Below, piece after piece: positions 12,604-23,429 of a stretch of DNA of 64,000 bases. Origin of the DNA: Diphasiastrum complanatum (taxonomy: Eukaryota > Streptophyta > Lycopodiopsida > Lycopodiales > Lycopodiaceae); the NCBI GenBank assembly GCA_029204225.1, contig CM055098.1:20280685-20344684 (forward strand), given 5' to 3'. The notes beneath the pieces are model-generated. The model saw only the letters and a program-made list of their open reading frames with translations, was not told the origin of the DNA and did no database searches. The position numbers were made by a program, and so were the translations under genes. Each line of letters begins with the position of its first letter. The first letter of the stretch is position 1.

Positions 12604-13418
12604 CTGTGTTGCAGCGGATCGCGATCCACTGCAAAAACGTTCCGGATCGTGCGATCCGCAACCCGGATCGCAAATTTTATTTTATTTTATTTTTTTTTTG
12701 TGGAAAAAGGAGTAATGGCCAAATTTTTTTTTTTTTGAGCTTAATACTAACTAAATTAGTTTTGAATGGTGTTCTGATGCCAATGGTTTGCAGATCTACT
12801 GATTCCGTTTTCTGTTAGAAAATGATAGAAAGAGTTAGAAGGAGCCTTCCTTAGATTGGCAGGAATTGTATACTTCTTTTGGAATAGCTGAAACAGGGGA
12901 TTCGGGGGGCAGTAGCCCCCCGAGAAATAGGGGGTCAGGGGGGCGGTAGCCCCCCGGTGGGGGGTTTGGGGGGCAACGCCCCCCAACAGTAAGGCCTCTT
13001 CATGATTTGGCCTTCCAACTCCCTGAGTGAAAACACACTTTTTGGTGTTTCGCACCTGAAACTGTCGACAAACTACACAGTCCAAATTTCTGAAACCATA
13101 TGAAAATGCCGCCAGTTTTCTTAAACCATCTACTGATGTCCAGATTTCTATTCAATGTAGTCCACAGCCATCTGAAACCGAGCAACAGATCTGCATAACA
13201 ATCGCTTTTTTGATATCCTTTCACATGATACCCATATCGGCAACTATAAAAAAAAAAAAAAATATTGCGTTCCGGGAAACCCTAATGGGAAATCCCGGAT
13301 CGCGTTCCGAAACGCGGACTGCAACCTTGATTGTGAATAAGAGCCGTGCTGCAGGATCGCAATTATGGTTTTTTGAACATCGATTCTCTTCAGCAAATCG
13401 CAATTTGCTGCAACAATG
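12604..13418. mobile_element. hAT-like nonautonomous element 2 (GATCGC words)
   Basis: The left end reads CTGTGTTGCAGC and the right end, reverse complemented, CATTGTTGCAGC. Both continue into GATCGC/GCGATC-type words: GCGGATCGCGATCC at 12614, further copies to about 12672, then 13295-13410. No matching 8-bp TSD was found, so the outer limits are less certain than for the other hAT-like elements. The interior contains a cluster of G/C-rich hairpins and poly-A/T runs, with no transposase coding. Confidence 0.6.
12895..12987. repeat. Cluster of three G6C/GC6 hairpins
   Basis: Three near-perfect hairpins follow one another: GGGGGGCAGTAGCCCCCC at 12904, GGGGGGCGGTAGCCCCCC at 12938 and GGGGGGCAACGCCCCCC at 12968. 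The linkers between them also contain G runs. The AT-rich surroundings make this stretch a striking compositional island. G-quadruplex or cruciform formation is possible but is inference. Confidence 0.92.
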
Positions 13419-14410
13419 ATATAAACATACATGTTCTTTTGTGAAATAAAAAAAACTTCTACTATTTATACTAGTCTGGGAATCAAAAACAAGAAAAAAA
13501 ACACTTGTAAAAGTACACATTTGTGGCATGATAGACATGGACAGACTTGACAACTAGGGGTTAACGTGTCATGGTTTTGGGTTAGATCACATGTTGTGGG
13601 CTCACTAGGTTCACCTCTCGGCAGGTGCAGCCACTTTCGCTAAGCAATATATTTCAGCCCCTCTTTGTTCAAATTTCATATCCTCCTAGTGCTAACGAAA
13701 CGAGGAATGGAAACTACACACACGCTCATATTATAGGGTAGTACCCAAACATGTTATGCCTAATGCTGTTACTTTTGATTGCTCATGTGTTCCACATAAC
13801 ATACACAAAGTGTCAGGGGTTCAAAGTCTTTCCACCTTTGACATGGTACAAAGGTGAAATCTTGTCCTCTTTTGTTATCCTTTAAAACTAGAATTTTTCT
13901 ACGTCAAGGTGTTTAAAAGAAACTTTAAGATGGTCCATTACAAGCTATAAATAGCGTGACATTTGTATGTGTACTTAGCCTGGTAGCTCAATCATAGTTT
14001 CCATTGTGGGCTATAAGAGATCTCTGTAGAAATTGAGGTTAATAAACCCGAGTCGATTATGTTGTCATCCTCTTTAGAATCAGCCTTTTTGGAATTGTAC
14101 GGATTAGCATGAATCGAGGTTCAGAACTGAGTCCATTATGAAAGAACAGGAAAGAATTGGCGAACCTTGGTGATGATGATTTTGTTAGGCTTTACCTAAA
14201 GCTCGAACAATTGGCATATCCATGATTGGTCACTCGTGTCACACGTGTCACAAATTCACAAATTACAATGGATTATGGTTCATGAATCATCAGTCAACTT
14301 TCAAGTTTCAAGTTCAACGCTCAAGTAGTTCGAGCTTAGGCCTCAGATACAAAGTTCAAAAGATTACCTGCATGGGCTCTTTGGCCTCCCTCATCTTCTC
14401 TGAGGTTTTG
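13419..14410. other. Intergenic, no gene recognised
   Basis: Short frames only. No repeat boundary or exon could be supported. Confidence 0.4.
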
Positions 14411-14730
14411 AGCTCTCCAATTTCCTCATCAAACCAACTAGATGTTGAAAGAATGAATTGCCTCCCAATTAGAGGCAAACTCTTATGCTAGTTACCTACT
14501 ATTGCTATCTTGGGGCACATGGCATCCATGCATGGGTAGCTAATCCTATAGGATGGCCAAAACAGGCCCGCTGGGTGTAACGGGTAAGAGGAACTGCCAC
14601 CCCCATGCTCTGTTGTGCATAAGTGGCCTTTGGTCCACCATTCTAGCCTCCAGCCAAGCCTCTAACCGGCTAACCCTAGTCACTACCCATTGGCTGCCAT
14701 GGGTTGACTTGGTCACTCACGTTGGATATA
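14411..14730 (+). repeat. Dispersed repeat R1, copy a
   Basis: This stretch is clearly related, in the same orientation, to 23984-24290. Shared blocks include GCATCCATGCATGGGTAGCT and GGTTGACTTGGT, joined by diverged sequence. It may be part of an old retroelement, but neither ends nor coding sequence were recognised. The copia LTR at 14733 interrupts or abuts it. Confidence 0.8.
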
Positions 14731-14732
14731 CA

Positions 14733-15173
14733 TGTTAGAAATTAATGTTTATTTGTACCCCGAATGTTTGTTTGGCCATGCCTGCGAGCTATCATAGGGG
14801 CCTTTTCTATTTTTAGTAAATCCTATAATCAAGTTAATTAGTCATGCATGTAGGAGGGCGGACTAGTTCTAGATTAGAACTTGATTTTAAACTTACAAAT
14901 TCAGTAAGGGTCTTTATCCAAAATAGATAACAATTATAGCGATCAGCATTTTGCTTATAGCTTTTGCCTTATGTTTTTAGCTTTTCACAAGGACTAGAGA
15001 AAGTATATAAGGAGGCTGGTGCCCCACCTCCAATCATTCCATTGCAGAGAGCATAGCTCTATCTTCTATTAATCGAAGTTCTCTTCGGTCTCTTATGTTG
15101 ATTCTGATTTGTAGTGTGAGTGTTAATATGATTAGTTAACTCCTATCTAGAATTTGAGCATCAAATTCTGATA
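14733..15173 (+). repeat. 5' LTR of copia element F
   Basis: It starts TGTTAGAA and ends TTCTGATA, so the terminal CA has become TA. It directly abuts the PBS. Its first 120 bp resemble the LTR-like start at 35824 (shared TTAATGTTTA, GGGGCCTTT and TTTAGTAAA blocks), suggesting related families. Confidence 0.85.
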
Positions 15174-15185
15174 TGGTATCAGAGC
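15174..15185 (+). other. Primer-binding site of element F
   Basis: TGGTATCAGAGC directly follows the LTR. This is the initiator tRNA-Met type PBS shared by all copia elements in this window whose PBS is preserved. Confidence 0.9.
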
Positions 15186-15589
15186 AGGCTTCGTAATCTT
15201 GGAAGCTATCAAGATCCTATGCGAGAGAGAAATTGTTTGCAGTTGTACAATCAGATTATTGAAGGAGCTAAAGCTGCATGTAGAGTCAACGTTGCTATGA
15301 GCGTAATGTGAATCTTCTAGGAGAAGATTGGAGAGGGAAGTTACAGGCTGTTCGTTGGTTGGTTTGCTGGCTATTGACCTAATCGTTGGCTGGATCGCTA
15401 GTGACTTGAGTACCTGTTCGTTGAGCTGGATTAGACCTACAGACGTGTTCACTGCATACAGTTTGATCGTTGCATGCAGACCTGATTACGATTTACTGGC
15501 TTTGACTGCAGACCTGTTTGCTGATATGAGACTTGGTCGTTGGCTGTCAACTATCTGGTTACTAATTGCAGGTTTGTTTGCAGGTTTGA

Positions 15590-16465
15590 ATGATGCTGCA
15601 TTTTTGCAGTCTAGCAAGCTAGATGGTACAAACTACACATATTGAAGTTCAAGATGCAAAATATTCTCTAGGATCGAGAATATTGGGATATTGCCACAGG
15701 TGTTGAAATACCTCCGCGAGAGTATCGGAAGTGGAGGAGAAAATCTCATCATATCATTAATTTGTCTGTGAAAAATATGATTATACCTCACATTAGGGAG
15801 AAAGTGTTTTACCATTGAATGCAATACTGCTACGAGAAAAAATGAGACGACAAAATCTTGTCAACATGGAAGATTTCAAGGAGCAGGCATTCTTAGCAAA
15901 CAAGCAAGAGCAAAGTTCCAAGAATGGTGGCAAAGGGAGAAAGAACAAGATGAAGAAGAAGTAGTAGGATCAAGAAGAAAATCAGTAAAATCAACCAGAA
16001 GATGGAAAGAAAGCAGTTCGAAAAGGAAATTGCTTTATTTGAGGAAAATCAGGGCATTACGCAAAGGAGTGATGCACAACAAGTTCAAGAAGAAGCAGGA
16101 TGGTAATTTTGCTAAAGAAAGACGTAATGCTGGATCTTGAAGATTGTGAGTTGTTTTCGACATTAGTATCTTCTAGTGACTTCTTAAAAGGAAGAGGAGT
16201 GTTGGTTTATTGATTTAGGTGCATCGAAGCATATGAGAGGCGAGACTGGCTATCTAGTTTTCAAGAACTAGATGATGGATCAAATGTGAAGCTGGGAGAT
16301 AACTTGTGATATAAAGAGAGCTGGAAAAGTATAGGTTCAACTTATTTCAGGAAAGATTGAGGACATAAAAGATATGCTTTATGTACCAAGAATCAAGAAG
16401 AACTTACTCTCAGTATCGGTTGTTGCCAAGCAACATATGGTTGTACAGTTTGATGAAGGGTGGTT
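15590..16465 (+). pseudogene. gag-protease relic of element F
   Basis: Gag is seen as SSKLDGTNYTYWKFKMQN (15610-15660), then basic sequence and a knuckle of the form CFI-stop-GKSGHYAKE near 16035. The protease motif follows near 16205, then the YVPRIKKNLLSV segment that precedes integrase. Frame changes and stops are frequent, and integrase, RT and RNase H are missing. No function is expected. Confidence 0.8.
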
Positions 16466-17194
16466 TCAAGACCTCCACCTGAGATCAAAGACTAGGATGC
16501 GGAACCCATAGAACCAAAGGGAATCGGATGGTGGACAAGCCTACTCAACCAAACCTAAATCGAACGGATCTAGCCCCCAAGCTATGGACCAACTAATGCT
16601 TAATAGGAGAGAGGTGTCACTCCGATAGCATACTACTACAATCACCAAAATTAGGCCCCATCCATGGGAGGCGTATACTTATACACTCCAAGGCTATTCC
16701 TCAACTGGGAGTGAACTTTGACACCTCACTGGATACATCAGCAGCTTAACTGGGCCACCTCATCCACCTCCCTTATGAGTCATTGTTAGTTCCATATCAA
16801 TCCACCATCTAGAGTTTTAGGCCTCCAACCATTAAATATGACCTTAATACCATGAGGGACCCATATACCTCGTAACCATTATTAATTTACGGGTTGAGGT
16901 AGGCCTACTGACTTCCTTACGAGATAATAATCCGAGATCATTTTAAATGTGGGCATGACATTCTTCCCCCCTTATTCAACTTAAAGCTAGGAAAGTTCCT
17001 TTTCAGGCTACCTTTGTAATTTGCCCGAAAGAAATAAAGACTTTCCTATCTTCCATCTTCACATAGATTTTGATGACATGAAACTACCAATGACCATTAT
17101 TCTTTTTGGATATCGTATGAACTTATTGCTTTAATGATTTGTGTGGTAGTACTTGTAGAACTAAGAACCTTCTATGAGCCATGTCTGATGGTAT
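16466..17194. other. Repeat-derived spacer
   Basis: 16653-16722 resembles 19283-19353 (CCCCATCCATGG followed by TATACTTATAC and CTCCAAGGCT), a second dispersed repeat. The rest has no recognised coding sequence. Confidence 0.5.
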
Positions 17195-17380
17195 GAATAC
17201 TGACCTTTCTTTGAAGGTATGTGCAGGTAGTCACGAAAGTGCTTGAAAAACAAGAACAAGCACAAGAATAAGAAGCCTTCTGGGCTTAAGGACTGACCTT
17301 TCTCTCAAGGTATGTGCAGGTACTCATGAAAGTGCCTGAAGGACAAGAATCAGAACAAGAAGCTTTCTAAGCTTAAGATT
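17195..17380 (+). repeat. 93-bp tandem duplication
   Basis: TGACCTTTCT recurs at 17201 and 17294, each time followed by AAGGTATGTGCAGGTA and an A/G-rich stretch. There are two diverged copies. Confidence 0.85.
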
Positions 17381-17408
17381 GTTAACAAAGAAGGCTTATG
17401 ACAAGTCC

Positions 17409-17508
17409 ATAAGGAAGGCTTATTTCTAAGTCTATAATGAAGGCTCAGAGGAGTCTATAAGGAAGGCTTATTTCCAAGTCTATAATGAAGGCTCAGAGGA
17501 GTCTATAA
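17409..17508 (+). repeat. 48-bp tandem duplication
   Basis: There are two nearly identical units (GGAAGGCTTATTTC, AAGTCTATAATGAAGGCTC). They differ at one site by eye, so the duplication is recent compared with the neighbouring 93-bp one. Confidence 0.9.
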
Positions 17509-17829
17509 AGATTGGGACAAGGCCGAGGGACGGATCACCCTATTACCCCTTTTCCACCATGATTGAGGATGGGCAACCTCTAGAAAAAATTGCCAATGAA
17601 TCAATGATTATTATGCAATATAAGATGGGCATATACTTTGGCTTTTTCCCTAGTAATTTTGCACATGGGTGAACTCCCAAGTTGTGACAATGAAAATCCA
17701 TATGTTAATAAGAGGCCAAGTCTAAACCTTGTGCCACCTACCTCCACATACCTTGCCACATGGCTTCTAGGCTATTTGACACCTAGAATGGGGCACCCTC
17801 CTACACTCTTCCTTCACCATCCAACTCAT

Positions 17830-18900
17830 CCTACATAGTTGCTGCGGTTACTTCTTCGCGTGTCCTAGCTGATTCCCATGCCAAGCTATCCTGGTACCAG
17901 CAGGCGTCTAATCTCTTACGACATCTGGGCATCTCTATCATGGATCTTCCTCGTGGTACGCATTCATATATCCGAGGCTTTTTATTTCGTCGATATATGC
18001 AGCAGACTTGGAGCTCCCTCCCACCTTCCCGCATTCGACTGAGCTATTACCAGACACACTTCCTCTCTCTGGATCCTTCTGGTTTGCCATTGTTGCCGCT
18101 CTATCTCTCACAGCCCCCCTATCACACGGCCCGCGCTATCGTCTTGGGCAGTTGCGCATTTCCTCTCATCAGCTTGCTATTGAGGCCGGTTGTGCATGGG
18201 ATATTCCCCGGGAGCGTCGTCTATGTCGCTTGTGCTCGTTGCAAAAGGTGGAAGATGAAGCCCATTTCCTCCTCAAATGTCCGTTGTATTATGAGATACG
18301 GGGGAGGTATTATTGTCTCTTTCGCGATGGCCCGCATACACTTCGCAGTTTTGTTTCCTATCCGGATGCTCGTTGCTTGGGACTTCTTGTTCGTGAGATG
18401 CTTACTCTCCGTCAATCTCATCTGCCTGTGAAAGATCACCTGGGGTTAGACTCCCAACAACTGCTTCTCACTGGCTTCTTTCGGACTCGAGCACATGTTG
18501 ATGACTCCGATGATGAGATTCCTATCTCTGTGCCACCGCGGAAAAAGTCCAGATGTAGTCGCCAGTTACCTCCATCAGGGCCCACTGTACGCTCCACTCA
18601 GCGGACACTTCATACTTACTTTTGCTGTTGTGTACTTATTCTCTGCCTGGCCCGGGTTGTGGGCATTGGTACTTTTTCTGTAGTTCTTCTGTTATACTTG
18701 GCCTGGGTTGTGAGCTTATTTCACTTCTGCTTTGTTCTACTTTCATTCGTAGCTAGTTTATAGCATTTTACGGCCACGTCCTCCTATGGATGATGCTCCC
18801 ACTGTTGCTTGTACATATTTTTTTTTGGTCTTATGCACCCACGGGTGCCCAAAAGACGTTAATAAAGCTTTCTTTCTTTTTTTCTTTCTTTCTCTCTCTC
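17830..18900 (+). pseudogene. 3' fragment of a LINE-type (non-LTR) retrotransposon
   Basis: The translation contains a Cys/His cluster typical of the C-terminal part of some non-LTR polyproteins: RLCRLCSLQKVEDEAHFLLK with CPLYYEIR following (about 18222-18300), after QLRISSHQLAIEAG. Upstream, 17880-18065 is open in a different frame (HLGISIMDLPRGTHSYIRGF), so one frameshift near 18065-18090 is implied. An AATAAAG followed by T/C-rich sequence at 18860-18930 could be the 3' end. The RT domain is absent, as expected for a 5'-truncated insertion. This stretch is GC-richer than its surroundings. An alternative is a host gene carrying the same domain, which I think less likely. Confidence 0.6.
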
Positions 18901-19524
18901 CCTTTCTCCCTTCTCTTTCACTATCTATCTACTCCATAGCTCTTATGCGACATCTCCATTTTTGGAGTATATCTACACCATAAACTAAATTTGGCCATTC
19001 CTCTAACTCGGCCCACTACTACCAAAAATCCAGCAACTCAATTATTATGAAACAAAGCTCTATTTCCCCCAAACTCAGCCTTCCATAGGTCAAGAACTGT
19101 CCATAATGATCTTACGATCTTGATTCATGATTTCCACTACCAAACACCCCAAAACTGGATGCATGCATGCATTATGTCCTTCGAAACTTTTGCATTTGTG
19201 CATTACTCTGATGTTTGCCTTTGCATGTAACTGTAGTTTGTTTATTTCCAGTTGCATGTCAAGTTTCTAGACTTCTTAATCATTGCACCCCCATCCATGG
19301 AAGGCCTATGGGTATACTTATACCCTCCAAGGCTCCTCGTCAACTAGGAGTGAACTTCTTGGAAAAAGAAAAGAAGGCCGACACAACAAAAACTGCATTC
19401 GATAGATGCAAATGTCGGGCTATGCGGAATGATCCTTCTTCTTCAATGCATGACTACGCCTATCAAATTCGAACCATTCTATTGCAACACAGAGTCACGC
19501 TTGATTCTACTTGATTTTAATTTT
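18901..19524. other. Spacer with pyrimidine-rich start and dispersed repeat R2
   Basis: 18,868-18,930 is a T/C-rich tract. 19283-19353 is the second copy of the short repeat also seen at 16653-16722. No gene was recognised. Confidence 0.45.
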
Positions 19525-19656
19525 GAAGTAAGTGGTAACATGTTTTGTTAACTCTGGACAAATATTTGTCGACCCTTCGATAGTCATTAGCTTCAAAATA
19601 AGTGGTAACATGTTTTGTTAACTCTCAACAAATATTTGTCGACCCTTCGATAGTCG
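19525..19656 (+). repeat. 70-bp tandem duplication
   Basis: AGTGGTAACATGTTTTGTTA recurs at 19531 and 19601, each copy ending CGACCCTTCGATAGTC. There are few differences between the two copies. Confidence 0.92.
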
Positions 19657-19819
19657 CTCGATTCATTAATGTACCTTATAGGTGGTTTGTGATCTCTTGT
19701 CGATTTTCTGGGGGATGGCTGATGCTGATTATCCAAACCTTGGTTATGTTGCTGCTGAGCTGCAACGTCTTCTTTTGATCCGCTATTGATAAGCTGCTAT
19801 TTTCTTGTTGACCCAGAAA

Positions 19820-20032
19820 AACTTAGGCAGTGTACGTGAACAAGCATACAATTAGCCGCTTCGACTAAGGTGTGGTTCTCTCTCTCAACAAGTCCATTAG
19901 ACCGAGGTGAGTAAGAAGTGATAAACTGTTGCTCAATGCCTTTGCTAAGGCATTACTCCTTGAATTCAGTTGAGATGTATTCTCTGCCATTGTCTGACCT
20001 CAGTGCTTTGAGTCCTTTACCAGTTTCGAGTT
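19820..20032 (-). pseudogene. Copia integrase core, C-terminal half (element G)
   Basis: The minus strand reads ALRSDNGREYISTEF and then SPRSNGLVERENHTLVEA, containing the second catalytic Asp and the catalytic Glu of the DDE integrase. The piece starts abruptly at 20032, back to back with the plus-strand integrase piece. Confidence 0.85.
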
Positions 20033-20079
20033 TAGATTAACTTTTATTCAAATGCTGCTACTCGAATGTCTATATCAAA

Positions 20080-20462
20080 TATGATGGTCCAAGTTATATA
20101 TTAGTGAGTAAGTTATGGCACGAAAGGTTTGGACATCTGAATTACAAAAGTCTACAAGTCTTGAGGAAACAACATGGTTACAGGCATAGAATCTGTGAAC
20201 CGTGGACGGTTCAGAGAACATCATATGAAGAAATTTCCGTCTAGTACTTTTAGGGTGAGAAATGTCTTAGAACTTGTTCATACAGATTTGTGTGGTCCCA
20301 TGAAAACTCAATCGTATGGGGGAGCAAGTTACTTTATGGTGTTTTGTTGATGATTATTCTAGGAAGACGTGGATCTATCTTCTCAAGAATAAGGGTGAGG
20401 CATTCAAGTATTCCACATGGTTTAAGACACAAGTGGAGAAAGAAACAGATAGACAGATTAAG
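20080..20462 (+). pseudogene. Copia integrase, N-terminal half (element G)
   Basis: LWHERFGHLNYKSLQVL (HHCC region) at 20112 is followed, after frame changes, by HHMKKFPSSTF, LVHTDLCGPM with the first catalytic Asp, and VDDYSRKTWIYLLKNK. It stops exactly where the minus-strand piece at 20032 would continue, so the two halves were once contiguous. Confidence 0.85.
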
Positions 20463-20644
20463 AGGGATACTGCTAGTGGGATACATGGTCGAAGGATAGG
20501 AAGACAAGGTTTGCAAGTTGGATAAGGCATTATTCGGACTTAAGCAAGCAAGCACCCAGGGCATGGTACACGAGGATTGACACATACTTTGAGGAGCTTG
20601 GTTTTCAGAGGAGTAGTTTGCAACAATTGCTAAGTTAACCACTA

Positions 20645-21330
20645 TGAGGACAGTTTTGTCACTAGCTGGTCAATTACTAACCATACTAATAGCATAAGCA
20701 ATATCTGGTCTCGCAGTAGTTAGATAAATTAAGCTTCCAACAAGCTTTTTATATAACTTCTCATCTACATCCTGATCATCCTCAACATTAGTAAGCTTAC
20801 ATCCACTATCATATGGTCTTGACATTGGCTTGCACTCTGATATATTGAACTTTCAAGAATTTCATGGGCATATTTAGATTGAGAGTCAAATAGCCCATGT
20901 GAGACTCTCCATACCTCAATCCCAAGAAAGTATGGTTGTGAGCCAAGATCTTTAATGTCAAACTCTGATAAGAGATATTTCTTAATATTCCGAATCACAT
21001 CACGATGCGAACCTCTGATAACAAGATCATCTATATACATCACAACAATAACAATAAGACCATCCCTGATCAAAACGTAAAGTGTAGGCTCCGAACTACT
21101 CCTTTGAAAGCCAAGCTCGTCAAAGTATGTGTCAATCCTCGTGTACCATGCCCTGGGTGCTTGCTTAAGTCTGAATAATGCCTTGTCCAACTTGCAAACC
21201 TTGTCTTCCTATCCTTCTACCATGTATCCCTCTAGCTGCTCCATGTAGACTTCCTCTAGAAATCCATTTAGGAAACATCCAATAGAACCAATGCAGTTTA
21301 TCAAAAATGATTTTGCCTATCTAACTTATC
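20645..21330 (-). pseudogene. Copia reverse transcriptase fragment (element G)
   Basis: The minus strand reads CFLNGFLEEVYMEQLEG (about 21275-21230), then DKALFRLKQAPRAWY, the RT active-site variant MYIDDLVIRG near 21035 (YIDD in place of the usual YVDD) and DIKDLGSQPYFLGIEV. Near 20690-20760 it reads KLVGSLIYLTTARPDIAYA, the connection to RNase H. Two or more stops interrupt it. Confidence 0.87.
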
Positions 21331-22870
21331 TGATGTAAATTGCAACAGAGTATTATGCACTTGCCTATCTACCCTTTCAGAACTTGAAACATGAGATTCA
21401 TCTACAATGTCATTCGCATTCAAAAAACACAAGTACTCAAAACTCTATCTCTTTATTTGCAAAGCAAAAACGAGAGGGCATCAGAAAACTCTCTCTCTCC
21501 TATCAAGCTATGTGCCAAACCCCATATTTCAATTTATATACATGATTCACAAAATTTATAGTTGGCTGCTGAGTTGTGTGCCAATGTTTAGTTGGCACAA
21601 TATCCATGCATGCTAGGTTGGTAATTTTAAAATCAAGATCTGCAGTAGTATATATCTGGATGCTAAGGGCAATTGCACTATTTTTTGGTCCCAAATCCCG
21701 GAACCCTTGCCATCTAGCATTTCCACGATATAAGATCGATACTTTGAGGGCATAGTAGATAGCTTCTGGCGTTTAAGCAATCGAGAATTGATGGTGTTAT
21801 GGGCCAAACCGGTGTCAAAAGTACAACTACCTCTCAACTTGCCAGTTTCCCTCTCATCCTTATCATTTCTGTATCCAGAAACTGATGTTCTGAGGTGCTT
21901 GAGGATCAAGCCTACACACCTGAATGGTCCTCGAATGTTGTGACTATTGTGTCACCTCCATTGCATCTTCGCTTCCCAACATATCTTCTTGCTCTTTGCA
22001 TTTGGTGAATCTTCTTTTTGTTAGGCCGCCGAGGTCAATCCTTGTAGAAGTGCTTAGCTAAGCACAAATTAACAAAGACCCTCATTCTTGGCACACTCCT
22101 TTGCTCAATTGTTAAGTTAGATTGTTGGAAAACCTTGTGAGATTTACAAGATATTGCCTTGTGCTTTTGTAGTTGTATTGGCACTGTGTACCTACTGCAC
22201 TCTATGCATGAACACCCTTGCCATTGAGGGGTGCCTGCATACTTTGGTGGCTTAGTATCCTTATTATTCGACTCATGGAAAGGTGGATAAGGATAGGGAT
22301 ATTATGGGCTAGGCTCTACATGAGAAGTCTTTGCAGTTGGAAATTGAGGAGTTGTCGGCACATTATTAACCAACACTCGTAGCATGCCTTCTGCGTCAGT
22401 CAAGGACCTTTTCAATATAGGTGGACAATCTTGCACGTCTAAAGGTGGAGTGCTCGAACAGGATGCTTTAGCATCTATAGCAGATTGTGGTTCTTGTTGT
22501 GGACTCGGCGAAAGGGATGTAATTGGCAAAGCTGGGATGGAAACATGCTCTTCAGCAAAATCCATCGCAAGGTAGCAAATCACAAACAAAAGTTTTCAAA
22601 TTTAAAGTCAAAAAAGTAATTATAGCAACAAAAAACCGCAACATTACTATGAAACTAGTGGTTAGGGTTTGATGTTTTTTAAACCCTTAAATGTTCTCTC
22701 AAGATAACTAACTTATTTTTCTCTCTAGATAATATTTACACTCTTTTTTGCTCACAAAAGAATGTACAACAAAAAAGTGAAAGAAATTAGCAAACTAAAT
22801 CTAGAAATAAAAGAGAGGTAACAGTTTTCCCTTGATTTTGTTGTTGCCCCTCTTCGAACACAGTAGATCA
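21331..22870. other. Unassigned region with minus-strand open stretches
   Basis: On the minus strand 22589-22302 encodes MFVICYLAMDFAEEHVSIPA and a Ser/Pro-rich segment (95 codons). Further short open stretches follow to 21503. Nothing was recognised. A Ser/Pro-rich linker of a copia polyprotein or the first exon of a host gene are both possible. No splice sites were established. Confidence 0.3.
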
Positions 22871-22878
22871 TTGTCTAG

Positions 22879-23421
22879 CATAGTTACCAGGGAACGAGAA
22901 CAAAATGGGCACTTGACCCTGGGAATCACAAAAGATTACAAGAATTAAATTTTTTTAGAACAAATAGAAACTTGAAAGTTATAGCTATTAGCAATTTAGC
23001 ATATGTAATTTGTACAAAGTATTAGCCAAGTATTCAATGCAACAAACAATTTGCCAACATTTTGTATCTTTTTCCATTTGCTTCTACCAATGATCTATCA
23101 GCAATGTAAAAGTGTAACTTAAGGCTATGCATCAAAGGCAGATTCTAGGGTTGTAACATTCTCATTATCTGCACGCGTTTTTGGTGGAAGAGGCCCGAGG
23201 GCATGCGTGACGGCAGCCTGGTTGTTGACAGCACCACGGGCACGCGAAAAATGGGTTCAGTTGGAACCCAGAAAAATTTGAATTTTTTTACGCTTGGGAA
23301 CGCATTCCCACTGCTTCTCGGGAACATTCCCTGGCGCTCCCCTCGTTCCCGGTTTCCTGTTTTGCTGGGAATGGCATTCCCGCATTCCCAGGGGTTGGGA
23401 ATGCGTTCCCTGGTAACTGTG
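22879..23421. mobile_element. hAT-type MITE (element 3, GGGAACG/ATTCCC words)
   Basis: The terminal inverted repeats are 18 bp with one mismatch: CATAGTTACCAGGGAACG at the left, and CACAGTTACCAGGGAACG as the reverse complement of the right end. A perfect 8-bp duplication TTGTCTAG flanks it (22871-22878 and 23422-23429). At 543 bp it has no transposase. GGGAACG/CGTTCCC and GGGAATG/CATTCCC words crowd the right 140 bp. TIR start, TSD length and size all fit a nonautonomous hAT element. Confidence 0.93.
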
Positions 23422-23429
23422 TTGTCTAG

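Larger units (their letters stand above)
14733..16465 (+). mobile_element. 3'-truncated Ty1/copia element (element F)
   Basis: It begins with a 441-bp LTR (14733-15173) and a PBS, then a leader, a gag relic, a zinc knuckle with an internal stop and a protease motif (FIDLGASKHM near 16205). It ends in the pre-integrase region (YVPRIKKNLLSVS near 16385). At about 16465 the copia similarity stops and unrelated repeat sequence begins. No 3' LTR follows. Many stops and frameshifts show that it is old. Confidence 0.85.
19820..21330. mobile_element. Scrambled, partly inverted Ty1/copia element (element G)
   Basis: Three pieces of one copia polyprotein lie in the wrong order and orientation. The second half of the integrase core is on the minus strand (20032-19820). 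The first half is on the plus strand (20080-20462). RT plus the RNase H connection is on the minus strand (about 21320-20645). A short stretch of RT is also present on the plus strand (20480-20620), an inverted near-copy of about 21230-21100. No LTRs were found. The order can only be explained by at least one inversion plus a duplication. Confidence 0.8.

Noticed and set aside
18221-18439. Minus-strand frame across the LINE fragment
   Set aside because: It is antisense to the Cys/His cluster and its translation shows no motif.
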